From positions 620,001 to 684,000 of the forward strand of contig NZ_WELI01000001.1 in NCBI RefSeq assembly GCF_009184635.1: a DNA stretch of 64,000 bases, in the 5' to 3' direction. The position numbers and the translations under genes are program-made. Numbering within the stretch: the stretch's first letter is position 1; every line of letters starts with the position of its first letter. A model generated the notes under the pieces. It was not told where the DNA came from, ran no database searches, and worked only from the letters and a program-made list of their open reading frames with translations. This document shows positions 44,140 to 51,282 of this stretch, one piece after another. Origin of the DNA: Rudanella paleaurantiibacter. Lineage in GTDB: Bacteria > Bacteroidota > Bacteroidia > Cytophagales > Spirosomataceae.

Positions 44140-45582
44140 TTACTTTTTAGGGAAGAAAACAGGTAGTATAAACCGGCTCGCGACCGGTCGGCCCTGCTGT
44201 TGAGCAGCTTGCCAGTCGCCGTTGGTACGTTGCACCACGCGCAGAGCTTCGGCGTCGGCGGCAGGGTGAAGCCCTTTTACGAGCGCAACGTCGCTGATTT
44301 TTCCGTCAATCAGTACGGTAAACCCGACCAGTGCGTAGCCCTCTACCGAACTTCCCACCAAAGCGGTCGGGTATTGCATCCGATCAGCCAGTACCTGACT
44401 CAGGCGGTCTAGTCCGCCCATGAATTGAGGTGACTTGTCGGTCTCGGTGTACCGGAGTGTATCAGGGCTACCGGTTAGCACAACCATCCAGCTTTGCAAC
44501 ACCCCGGCCTTATATACCTCGCCTATCCAGTACGAGCTATCGGCCAGGATACCGGTAGTGAGACCCTCCCTGAACCCGCGCTCGTAGCGGTTTTCATTGG
44601 TTTGATCGACCAACTGCCCGTATTGCCTGAGGGACTTCCAACTCTTCGGGTACCGGAAGCGGATGGCGCCGTTGCCTTCACTCACAAGCTGTTGTCCGGT
44701 ACTGTCCCAGTACGCCAGCATTTGCTCGGGTACGGGTTTGTCGGTCCGGTGTGGAGGTATCCAAACTGATTTGATCTGGCCGTTAGGGTACCAGTCTGTG
44801 TAGACAAAATACGAATGTACAGGGTCGGTCCGCCGGGTAACCATACCGTTGGCGTCGCGGTCGAGCCGGAGCCCGATTCGGCCGTCGGGAGCCTGTAGGT
44901 AATCACTCACCAGCCTGCGCTGTGCGTCGTGGATAAATACCGGCCCAAAACCGGCAAAATTGGGCATTCGGTAGATGAGCAACGTTTGGCCTGTATTGTA
45001 AGCCTCGGGGAAAAATTCCAGATCGGCCTCTTTGCGCCACCGTTTGCCGTGCCGTTTCCAGAGGTGCAGCGGGCCGGTTGGGTAGCCCAGCGTATCGGTG
45101 AATGATTCGGCACGGTAGAAGGCGGTCGTATCAAATGGCTCAACCAATACCATGTTTCGGTCGTAATAGCGTAGGACCCTGCCATTTGCATATTGTAGGG
45201 GGCCGGTCGGTACAAACCGGACCGGGTAGGTGACGCGTTGCCGTACGGGTTGGCCGTTTTTAAGGGCGGGTTTCCAGGCGTTGAAGAGCGAAAAAGCCCG
45301 CACGGCCTCGTGGTCGCAGTCGGGCCGTAGGGATTTGAGCACCGTGACTTCGGCGATTCGTCCATTGGGCTCGACAATACCCTGCACCACTACCAGGCCG
45401 TTGATGTTGGCGACCTGTGCCAGAAACGGCTTGCGCACGTTGGTACTCATAAACTTGTCGAGTAGTGCCTGACCTCCGCGCGCTTCGGCGGGCTGGTCGA
45501 CTTCGTAGTTCTCGTAAGTGGTCGACTGGGCCGAAGCGGTGTGGTAAAGCAGACCCAGAATAAAGACAAGCAGGCGATTCAT
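44140..45582 (-). CDS. Secreted protein with two TonB-C-like domains (paralogue 3)
   Basis: 480 residues from the ATG at 45582 (MNRLLVFILGLLYHTASAQ); a TTG three codons upstream is less likely. Same plan: signal peptide 1-19, TonB-C-like domain about 45-145 (NINGLVVVQGIVEPNGRIA), divergent MORN-like middle (YERGFREGLTTGILADSSYW), second TonB-C domain about 390-480 (GGLDRLSQVLADRMQYPT, DAEALRVVQRTNGDW). A TAGATTTG box lies 28 nt upstream. It is the first gene of the tandem set and probably starts its transcript. Confidence 0.8.
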   Translation of the reverse strand: MNRLLVFILGLLYHTASAQSTTYENYEVDQPAEARGGQALLDKFMSTNVRKPFLAQVANINGLVVVQGIVEPNGRIAEVTVLKSLRPDCDHEAVRAFSLFNAWKPALKNGQPVRQRVTYPVRFVPTGPLQYANGRVLRYYDRNMVLVEPFDTTAFYRAESFTDTLGYPTGPLHLWKRHGKRWRKEADLEFFPEAYNTGQTLLIYRMPNFAGFGPVFIHDAQRRLVSDYLQAPDGRIGLRLDRDANGMVTRRTDPVHSYFVYTDWYPNGQIKSVWIPPHRTDKPVPEQMLAYWDSTGQQLVSEGNGAIRFRYPKSWKSLRQYGQLVDQTNENRYERGFREGLTTGILADSSYWIGEVYKAGVLQSWMVVLTGSPDTLRYTETDKSPQFMGGLDRLSQVLADRMQYPTALVGSSVEGYALVGFTVLIDGKISDVALVKGLHPAADAEALRVVQRTNGDWQAAQQQGRPVASRFILPVFFPKK

Positions 45583-45610
45583 GGTAGACAATGGCCGGAA
45601 ACAATTCGAC

Positions 45611-45618
45611 CAAATCTA
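45611..45618 (-). promoter_or_regulatory. TAGATTTG -7 box upstream of the TonB-like gene set
   Basis: Exact TAnnTTTG match on the minus strand, 28 nt before the ATG at 45582. No clear -33 partner. Confidence 0.45.
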
Positions 45619-45642
45619 CTACAAACCACCGACGATGCGAAC

Positions 45643-46287
45643 CTACAGCGGGGTGGTGTTATGCAACGTAATCCGGTCGACCCGCGCGTCGACAAGCTGC
45701 TCCAGTTCGTCGGGCGTTGCGCCATCGGCTACAATTTTGACCCCCAGCGTGGTAGGTGTCCGTTGCCGAAACGCCAGGGCCTGTTCTATCGAAAAAGACG
45801 TGGGTAGGGTGCCCGTTGCGTTTTTAACAAAATCGGCTCCGGCATCGGCGGCTGTCTTCAGCATCCGGCCCAGTTCCTCGTCGGTCAGCAGGCCCGACTC
45901 CAGAATCACCGTGAGGGGTTTCTCGGCGGCATGGGCTACGGCTACCAGTTTCACCAGCTCAATTTTGAGCCATACCGACGTCGGCGAAAACAAAGCCGAG
46001 GTATTCAGCACAACCTCCACCTCCGATGCGCCATCGCGCAGGGCCAGCTCCAGTTCGAGCTGTTTGGCTTCGGTGCGGGCGTATCCGTAGGGGTAGCCGA
46101 TCACGGCCGAGAGGCTCGCCGGGTGGGAGTCACCCATTTCCCGACGCCATTTTTTTACCCAGAACGGAGCCACCGTCAGGCCCGCCAGGCCCAGCTGAGT
46201 AACCTCGTCGAGGGCTTCGTATTGCTCGTTGATGCGGATGTCGGGCCGAAGCAGGGCCCGTTCGATGTAGGGGAACAAATGATTCAA
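45643..46287 (-). CDS. deoC: Deoxyribose-phosphate aldolase, divergent, TTG start
   Basis: 214 residues from a TTG at 46287 (LNHLFPYIERALLRPD); the frame contains no ATG between this point and an upstream stop. Class I aldolase TIM barrel: Schiff-base Lys155 in DFVKNATGT, second Lys184 in LGVKIVADG. The usual Asp of the catalytic relay (EVDVV or EIDMV in relatives) is Glu91 (SEVEVVLN). The enzyme cleaves 2-deoxyribose-5-phosphate to acetaldehyde and glyceraldehyde-3-phosphate. The active-site Asp-to-Glu change makes normal activity less certain. Divergent from the small membrane-protein gene. Confidence 0.88.
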   Translation of the reverse strand: MNHLFPYIERALLRPDIRINEQYEALDEVTQLGLAGLTVAPFWVKKWRREMGDSHPASLSAVIGYPYGYARTEAKQLELELALRDGASEVEVVLNTSALFSPTSVWLKIELVKLVAVAHAAEKPLTVILESGLLTDEELGRMLKTAADAGADFVKNATGTLPTSFSIEQALAFRQRTPTTLGVKIVADGATPDELEQLVDARVDRITLHNTTPL

Positions 46288-46337
46288 GGCGGAGCGGGGT
46301 CGGTGATCGAAGACGCAATTTTACAACCGGGATGCTC

Positions 46338-46345
46338 TACTTTTG
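46338..46345 (+). promoter_or_regulatory. TACTTTTG -7 box 4 nt before a start codon
   Basis: Exact TAnnTTTG match ending 4 nt before the ATG at 46350. Predicts a leaderless transcript for the small membrane protein. Confidence 0.55.
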
Positions 46346-46349
46346 TTGT

Positions 46350-46583
46350 ATGAATCTGTTAATTGAAACGTTGGGCTGGATTGCTTCGGTCCTGATTGTA
46401 GGCTCTTATGCACTAAACCTGCGGGGCACCCTGGCCGCCAGCGACCCGCGCTATATCTGGAGTAATATTGTCGGCGGGCTGTTTTTTGTGGTCAATACCG
46501 TACATCACGGGGCCTACCCGTCGGCGCTGGTCAACGTGGTTTGGGTTATCATTGCGTTTGCGGCCCTGCTTCGGAAAAAGTAA
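46350..46583 (+). CDS. Small CBU_0592-like membrane protein
   Basis: 77 residues from the ATG at 46350 (MNLLIETLGWIASVLIVGSY); the ATG at 46332 would place the promoter box inside the gene and is not favoured. Three TM helices (about 5-25, 33-52, 56-74). The pattern of an opening LGWIASVLIV, then NIVGGLFFVVNTVHHGAYPSALVNVVWVIIA, matches the CBU_0592 domain family of unknown function. Followed 85 bp later by the epimerase gene on the same strand. Confidence 0.75.
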   Translation: MNLLIETLGWIASVLIVGSYALNLRGTLAASDPRYIWSNIVGGLFFVVNTVHHGAYPSALVNVVWVIIAFAALLRKK

Positions 46584-46668
46584 AAATACCGACCGCGTAG
46601 ATGGGTGTGCATCAAGATTCAGACCCGTTCTGGCTTTTGCCTGCTGAACGCCCTTATCACCCGACGCC

Positions 46669-47937
46669 ATGACCCCTCCCGACCTGCGCCTTTGGCAGCA
46701 CGAACTTGAGCAAGAGCTTAAAGCCATTTTGTCGTACTGGCAACGCTACGCGCCCGACCCTGTCAACGGTGGTTTTTACGGAACCGTGGGCTACGACAAT
46801 CAGCCCCGGCCCAATGCCGAGAAGGGGGTGGTGCTCAATAGCCGGATTCTGTGGACGTTTTCGGCGGCAGCCCGGCATACCGGTCATTATGAGCAGTATT
46901 TGCCTACCGCCAAACGGGCCTTCGACTATCTGGACGCCCATTTCCGCGACCGGCAGTATGGGGGTGTGTATTGGATGGTCGACGCCAAGGGGCAGGTCGG
47001 CTCTTCGCCCGGCACCGACGACAGCAAACAACTCTATGGGCAGGCTTTTGCCGTGTACGGCCTGAGCGAATATTACCGGGTTACCAAACATGAGCCTGCG
47101 CTGGCGTTTGCTCAGGAGGTGTACCGCGCTATGGTCAAACACGCATTTGATACGGACCCGGCGCGCAAAGGGGGGTATTTTGAGGGGTTTGCCCGCGACT
47201 GGGGGCCGGCCCGGCAGTACGCTATTTCCCGCAAAGACAATGGTGAGTCAAAAACCATGAATACGCATCTGCATATTCTGGAGGCTTACGTGAGTTTGCT
47301 GCGTGTGTGGCCCGATGCGGGCCTGAAAACAGAGGTGCGAGGGCTGCTAAACAATTTTCTGGGGCAGATTATTAACCCGCGCACCCACCGGATGATTCTG
47401 TTTCAGGGTGATAATTGGGAAACCCGCCGACCGGGCATCAGCTATGGGCATGATATTGAAGCATCGTGGCTCCTACTCGAAGCGGCCGAGGTGCTGCACG
47501 AGGCCGATTTGCTGACACGAGTGCGTAAAGAATCGGTCTTGATGGCGCGGGCGGCTTTGTCGGGCGTTGACCCCGACGGAGGTATGAATTACGAATACGA
47601 AGGACCCGACGAAGACAAGCCGACGCAGAGCCGTGAGTTGAAGGCAGCCCACTGGAACCGCGAACGTTCGTGGTGGGTAATGGCCGAGGCTATGGTCGGG
47701 TTTATGAATGCTTTCCAACTGACCAAGGAGCCGCGTTTTCTGGAGCAATCGGCCGCGAGTTGGGCTTATACCAAAAAGCATCTGCTCGACCTCAAAAATG
47801 GAGAGTGGTTTATGGGGGTCGATCCGGCGGGTCAGGTGCGGGGTAGCACCAAAATCAGCCCCTGGAAATGCCCTTACCACAACGGCCGGGCGTGTATCGA
47901 AATGAGCGAGCGCATTGGAAAACTGATTGACAAATAG
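46669..47937 (+). CDS. AGE-family epimerase, cellobiose/mannobiose 2-epimerase type
   Basis: 422 residues, ATG start (MTPPDLRLWQHELEQEL). An (alpha/alpha)6-barrel of the N-acylglucosamine 2-epimerase superfamily. Diagnostic segments: MNTHLHILEAYVSLLR (a catalytic His region), SYGHDIEASWLLLEAAE (second catalytic His), MNYEYEGP and KAAHWNRERSWWVMAEAMVGF, which fit cellobiose 2-epimerases rather than renin-binding-type AGEs. Cytosolic; it would interconvert a glucose and a mannose at the reducing end of beta-1,4-disaccharides. No signal peptide and no beta-mannan genes adjacent. A strong terminator follows 58 bp downstream. Confidence 0.88.
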   Translation: MTPPDLRLWQHELEQELKAILSYWQRYAPDPVNGGFYGTVGYDNQPRPNAEKGVVLNSRILWTFSAAARHTGHYEQYLPTAKRAFDYLDAHFRDRQYGGVYWMVDAKGQVGSSPGTDDSKQLYGQAFAVYGLSEYYRVTKHEPALAFAQEVYRAMVKHAFDTDPARKGGYFEGFARDWGPARQYAISRKDNGESKTMNTHLHILEAYVSLLRVWPDAGLKTEVRGLLNNFLGQIINPRTHRMILFQGDNWETRRPGISYGHDIEASWLLLEAAEVLHEADLLTRVRKESVLMARAALSGVDPDGGMNYEYEGPDEDKPTQSRELKAAHWNRERSWWVMAEAMVGFMNAFQLTKEPRFLEQSAASWAYTKKHLLDLKNGEWFMGVDPAGQVRGSTKISPWKCPYHNGRACIEMSERIGKLIDK

Positions 47938-47995
47938 CCGATAAGCTCAATATCGGAGCTTATCTTGCTGGGAAAGGCATCACGGTTGACTAAAA

Positions 47996-48032
47996 CAACG
48001 AGGCCCGGCGGAATCTCCGCCGGGCCTCGTTG
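47996..48032. terminator. Strong bidirectional terminator hairpin
   Basis: Perfect 17-bp stem (CAACGAGGCCCGGCGGA and complement) with a 3-base loop ATC, flanked by A-rich and T-rich sequence, between the convergent epimerase and GH3 genes. A weaker 9-bp stem (GATAAGCTC/GAGCTTATC) precedes it at 47940-47964. Confidence 0.9.
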
Positions 48033-48126
48033 TTGGTCAAATTAATGGATATTGTAAAATGCGTGATGAGCCAACTAATAGCCAGCATACAGTTCATTGT
48101 GCATTATACACTACCCTTTTTCTGTC

Positions 48127-51100
48127 TTAGATACCACGCTTCATGGCTTTGTACAGAGCCTCCATCACGTTGGTTCGGATATTCATCGAGCTGATTTTGT
48201 TATTTTCCCGCGTGGGGTACACCCGGTTCGACAGAAACACGTAGGTCAGGTTATACGCCGGATCGACCCACGTGAAGGTGCCCGTAAAACCTGAGTGCCC
48301 AAAGCTCGATGCACTGGCCGAACGGGGTGCATTGGCGTTGTATTTGTAGGCTGGCTTTTCAAAACCGAGACCCCGCCGGTTGCCCAGTTCCGGGAACTGA
48401 TAGCGGGTAAACTCCGTCAGTACGGCCGGGCTCAGGTACTGACGACCTCCGTAAGACCCCCGTTGTCGGTACATCTCCATCAGTTTCATCAGGTCGTTGG
48501 CCGATCCAAACAGGCCCGCATGGCCCGACAACCCGTCGAGCATAGCGGCTCCTTCGTCGTGTACACGGCCCCAAATGAGCGTTTTGCGGAACAGCGAGTC
48601 GTACTCGGTTGGTACAATGCGGTTGAGCGGATACGACAGCCGGGGCTTGTACGTGAGCGTGGTGGCACCGAGTGGCCGGTAAAATGTCTTCTTCAGAAAT
48701 TCTTCAAAGTCCTCGCCCGCCAGTCGCTTCACAATCTGGGGGTAGAGGTAAAACGAAAGGTCGCTGTACACGTACTCCGATTCGCCGGCCGCTTTCTTCT
48801 CATTCAGCGGAGAATCTTTGATTTCCTCAAAAATCCGGTCGGGGTAGCTGCGGTGCAGAAACAGGCTGTCTGTTACTTCAATCGGGTACCGGCGCGAACG
48901 GACGTTACTAAACGTTTTCGGCTTGAAAGAACCGTCTTCGTTTTTGGTTTCGCGCCAGAACGGAATCCAGGCCCGTAGGCGTGCCTGATGCGTCAGCACA
49001 TCGCGCCAAACCAGATTCGCCTTGTTCGACCGCTTATAACCGGGCAGGTACGCGCTCATGGTGGCATCCACATCGAACAGACCGAGGTCTACGAGCCGCA
49101 TCAGGGCGGGCGTTGAGGTGCTGATTTTAGTTACCGAAGCCATATCGTACAGATCGTCGAGCCGAACCGGGCGGGGTGTTATGGCCACGGCGGGCTGACC
49201 CAAAGGCTCGGCGAAAACCGTTTGCCCGTAGGCTTTGCGGTAGATCACTTTGCCATCTTTGGCCATCTGTACGACGCAACCGGGGTAGGCCTTTGCCTGC
49301 AAACCGGCGTTCACCACTGAATCGACCTGCTGGGCCAGGTAAGCCGACGAGATACCCACTTCTTCAGGAATCGTGTATTTCAACCGGCCGAGGCTGAACG
49401 TGGTGATCCCGGCCCCCAGTTTGTACTGGCTGTTGACCGTAACGGGTAGCCGACCCGAAGCGCCAATGGCTCCAAAAATCAACTGAGCCGAGAGTTCTTC
49501 GGTCATGGGGGTAAGCTGGTAAGGCATCACCAACGCCCGCGCCCGATCAATGCCGGGCAGCTTGTCAATGGCGTAGGCATTGCCAAAAACGGTAATCACG
49601 GCTTTGTCGGTCGCGGCCAGTTGCTGCACAAGGGCGGCCGTTTTGGCTTGCATACCGTACCGTGCGCCCGGCCGGATGTTGCTCAGGTGCACATCCACCA
49701 GCAGGAGGTTGTAGTTGGCCAGTTGCGCCTGAATCCGGGCAAGGGTCGTGTCGGCCATAGCCGACGTCAGGTTGAAATGATCGATCTGCGTGTAGTTGCC
49801 CGCCATTTGCTGGAAAGCCGTTGGCGTGGGTGCTTCGAGAGCCACGGTCGCAATTCGCAGTGAGTCGAGGTTACGCAGGGGTAGCAGGTTACCGTCGTTT
49901 TTGAGCACCGTCAGCGACGCTTCGATCAGCTTGCGGTTGATCAGCTCCGACTGGGGTTGGTTGAGGTCGGCCACCAGATTGTCGAGCACGGTAGGCTTGT
50001 AAGCATCCAGACCCACCCAGGCTTTAGCCAGAAGCACCTTCATACAGCGGGCATTGATGCTGGCCTGCGTAATGCGCCCTTCGGTAATAGCTTGCTTGAT
50101 TTCGGCAATGGCACGGGGTACATCTTCGGTAAATTCGAGCACATCCATGCCGGCTTCTACGGCCATCCGGTCCGAAACGCCCGCCGGATAAAACTTGGTC
50201 AGGCCCTTCATGTTCATGGCGTCGGAGAATGTTAGTCCCTGAAAGCCAAGCTCATCGCGCAGGAGGTTAGTCAGAATTTTTGACGAAAGAGTGGCGGGGA
50301 AATTCCGGGCCGAGTCGAGGGCTGGAATACTCAGGTGTGACACCATCACGCCCGCTGCGCCGGCATTGATTAATTCCCGAAATGGGTACAGCTCCAGGCT
50401 GTCGAGTTGCGCCCGCGACTTGGCAATCACGGGGAGGTCGTAATGCGAGTCGACGCCCGTATCGCCGTGGCCGGGGAAGTGTTTGATGCTGGTCATCAGG
50501 CGGTTGTCCTGCATGCCGCGCATGTATGCCAGCCCCTTGCGGGTCACGGCGTATTTATCTTCCCCAAACGCCCGGAAGTTGATTACGGGGTTGTTGGGGT
50601 TATTATTCACGTCGACAACGGGGGCAAAGTTGATGTGGATACCCAGCCGTTTACACTGCCGGGCCATATCGGCGCCCATCTGGTAAATCAGGTCGTCTTG
50701 CCCAGCCATGCCGCCGAGGGTCATCTGGTACGGAAACCGCACGGTGCTGTCGAGTCGCATGCCCAGGCCCCACTCTCCGTCGATGGCAATGAGCAACGGC
50801 ACTGCCGACAGGGCCTGTAGCCGGTTGACGAGTTTGGCGTGCCGAACAGGCCCACCCTGAAACATCACAACCCCACCCAGTCGGTGCACCCGAACAAGGG
50901 TAGCGAGTGAGTCTTCGTACGCCCCATTGCGGTTAGAGTATCCGGCTACCATAATGAGCTGGGCAATGCGCTCATCGGGCGTAAGCATGTTAAACACCGA
51001 GTCGGCCCACTGCTTGGCACGGGGCGTCGGAACGAGGAAAGAGGGTGGGGGAGCCGGGGTCTGCGCCCAGCTGGAAACCGTAATAAAAAGTAGAGACAGA

Positions 51101-51147
51101 GCGAGAGCCGCCCGCCGAACCGTTGCGAAGGCAGATGGAAGTACCAT
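48127..51147 (-). CDS. Glycoside hydrolase family 3 (NagZ-like) fused to a class C beta-lactamase-like serine hydrolase
   Basis: 1006 residues, ATG start (MVLPSAFATVRRAALALSLL), signal peptide about 1-28. GH3 domain about 45-380 with KHFPGHGDTGVDSH (about 219-232) and the catalytic-Asp segment FSDAMNMKGL (about 305-314), followed by a GH3 C-terminal domain (about 420-580). The C-terminal beta-lactamase domain, about 610-1000, has SVTK (catalytic Ser, about 671), YSD (about 793) and HAG near GLSGHAGLFGSA. In Bacteroidota this fusion is known; the likely role is peptidoglycan or muropeptide trimming in the periplasm, with beta-N-acetylglucosaminidase plus DD-peptidase/esterase-like activity. 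Start supported by a TACTTTTG box 7 nt upstream. Confidence 0.9.
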   Translation of the reverse strand: MVLPSAFATVRRAALALSLLFITVSSWAQTPAPPPSFLVPTPRAKQWADSVFNMLTPDERIAQLIMVAGYSNRNGAYEDSLATLVRVHRLGGVVMFQGGPVRHAKLVNRLQALSAVPLLIAIDGEWGLGMRLDSTVRFPYQMTLGGMAGQDDLIYQMGADMARQCKRLGIHINFAPVVDVNNNPNNPVINFRAFGEDKYAVTRKGLAYMRGMQDNRLMTSIKHFPGHGDTGVDSHYDLPVIAKSRAQLDSLELYPFRELINAGAAGVMVSHLSIPALDSARNFPATLSSKILTNLLRDELGFQGLTFSDAMNMKGLTKFYPAGVSDRMAVEAGMDVLEFTEDVPRAIAEIKQAITEGRITQASINARCMKVLLAKAWVGLDAYKPTVLDNLVADLNQPQSELINRKLIEASLTVLKNDGNLLPLRNLDSLRIATVALEAPTPTAFQQMAGNYTQIDHFNLTSAMADTTLARIQAQLANYNLLLVDVHLSNIRPGARYGMQAKTAALVQQLAATDKAVITVFGNAYAIDKLPGIDRARALVMPYQLTPMTEELSAQLIFGAIGASGRLPVTVNSQYKLGAGITTFSLGRLKYTIPEEVGISSAYLAQQVDSVVNAGLQAKAYPGCVVQMAKDGKVIYRKAYGQTVFAEPLGQPAVAITPRPVRLDDLYDMASVTKISTSTPALMRLVDLGLFDVDATMSAYLPGYKRSNKANLVWRDVLTHQARLRAWIPFWRETKNEDGSFKPKTFSNVRSRRYPIEVTDSLFLHRSYPDRIFEEIKDSPLNEKKAAGESEYVYSDLSFYLYPQIVKRLAGEDFEEFLKKTFYRPLGATTLTYKPRLSYPLNRIVPTEYDSLFRKTLIWGRVHDEGAAMLDGLSGHAGLFGSANDLMKLMEMYRQRGSYGGRQYLSPAVLTEFTRYQFPELGNRRGLGFEKPAYKYNANAPRSASASSFGHSGFTGTFTWVDPAYNLTYVFLSNRVYPTRENNKISSMNIRTNVMEALYKAMKRGI

Positions 51148-51154
51148 AGATACG

Positions 51155-51162
51155 CAAAAGTA
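51155..51162 (-). promoter_or_regulatory. TACTTTTG -7 box 7 nt before the GH3 fusion start
   Basis: Minus-strand TTTCCGTACTTTTGC, the same 15 bases and the same 7-nt spacing to ATG as at gcvT. The hairpin spacer begins immediately upstream. Confidence 0.65.
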
Positions 51163-51282
51163 CGGAAAAAGGGCAATAAGGAGGAAAGAGAAAAAGGTGA
51201 TAGAAAGGGAAAAGGGAGGAAGGGAAACCGCAAGCAGTCTTCCTTCCTCCCTTCTCCTTTCCTCCTTTTTTTTCTTCTCCTT
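51163..51282. repeat. Purine/pyrimidine hairpin spacer upstream of the GH3 fusion
   Basis: G/A arm 51165-51225 (GGAGGAAAGAG, GGGAAAAGGGAGGAAGGG), loop AAACCGCAAGCAGTC, C/T arm 51240-51282 (TTCCTTCCTCCCTTCTCC). Imperfect pairing over 30 or more bp. It ends at the stop of the esterase-like gene. Confidence 0.75.
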
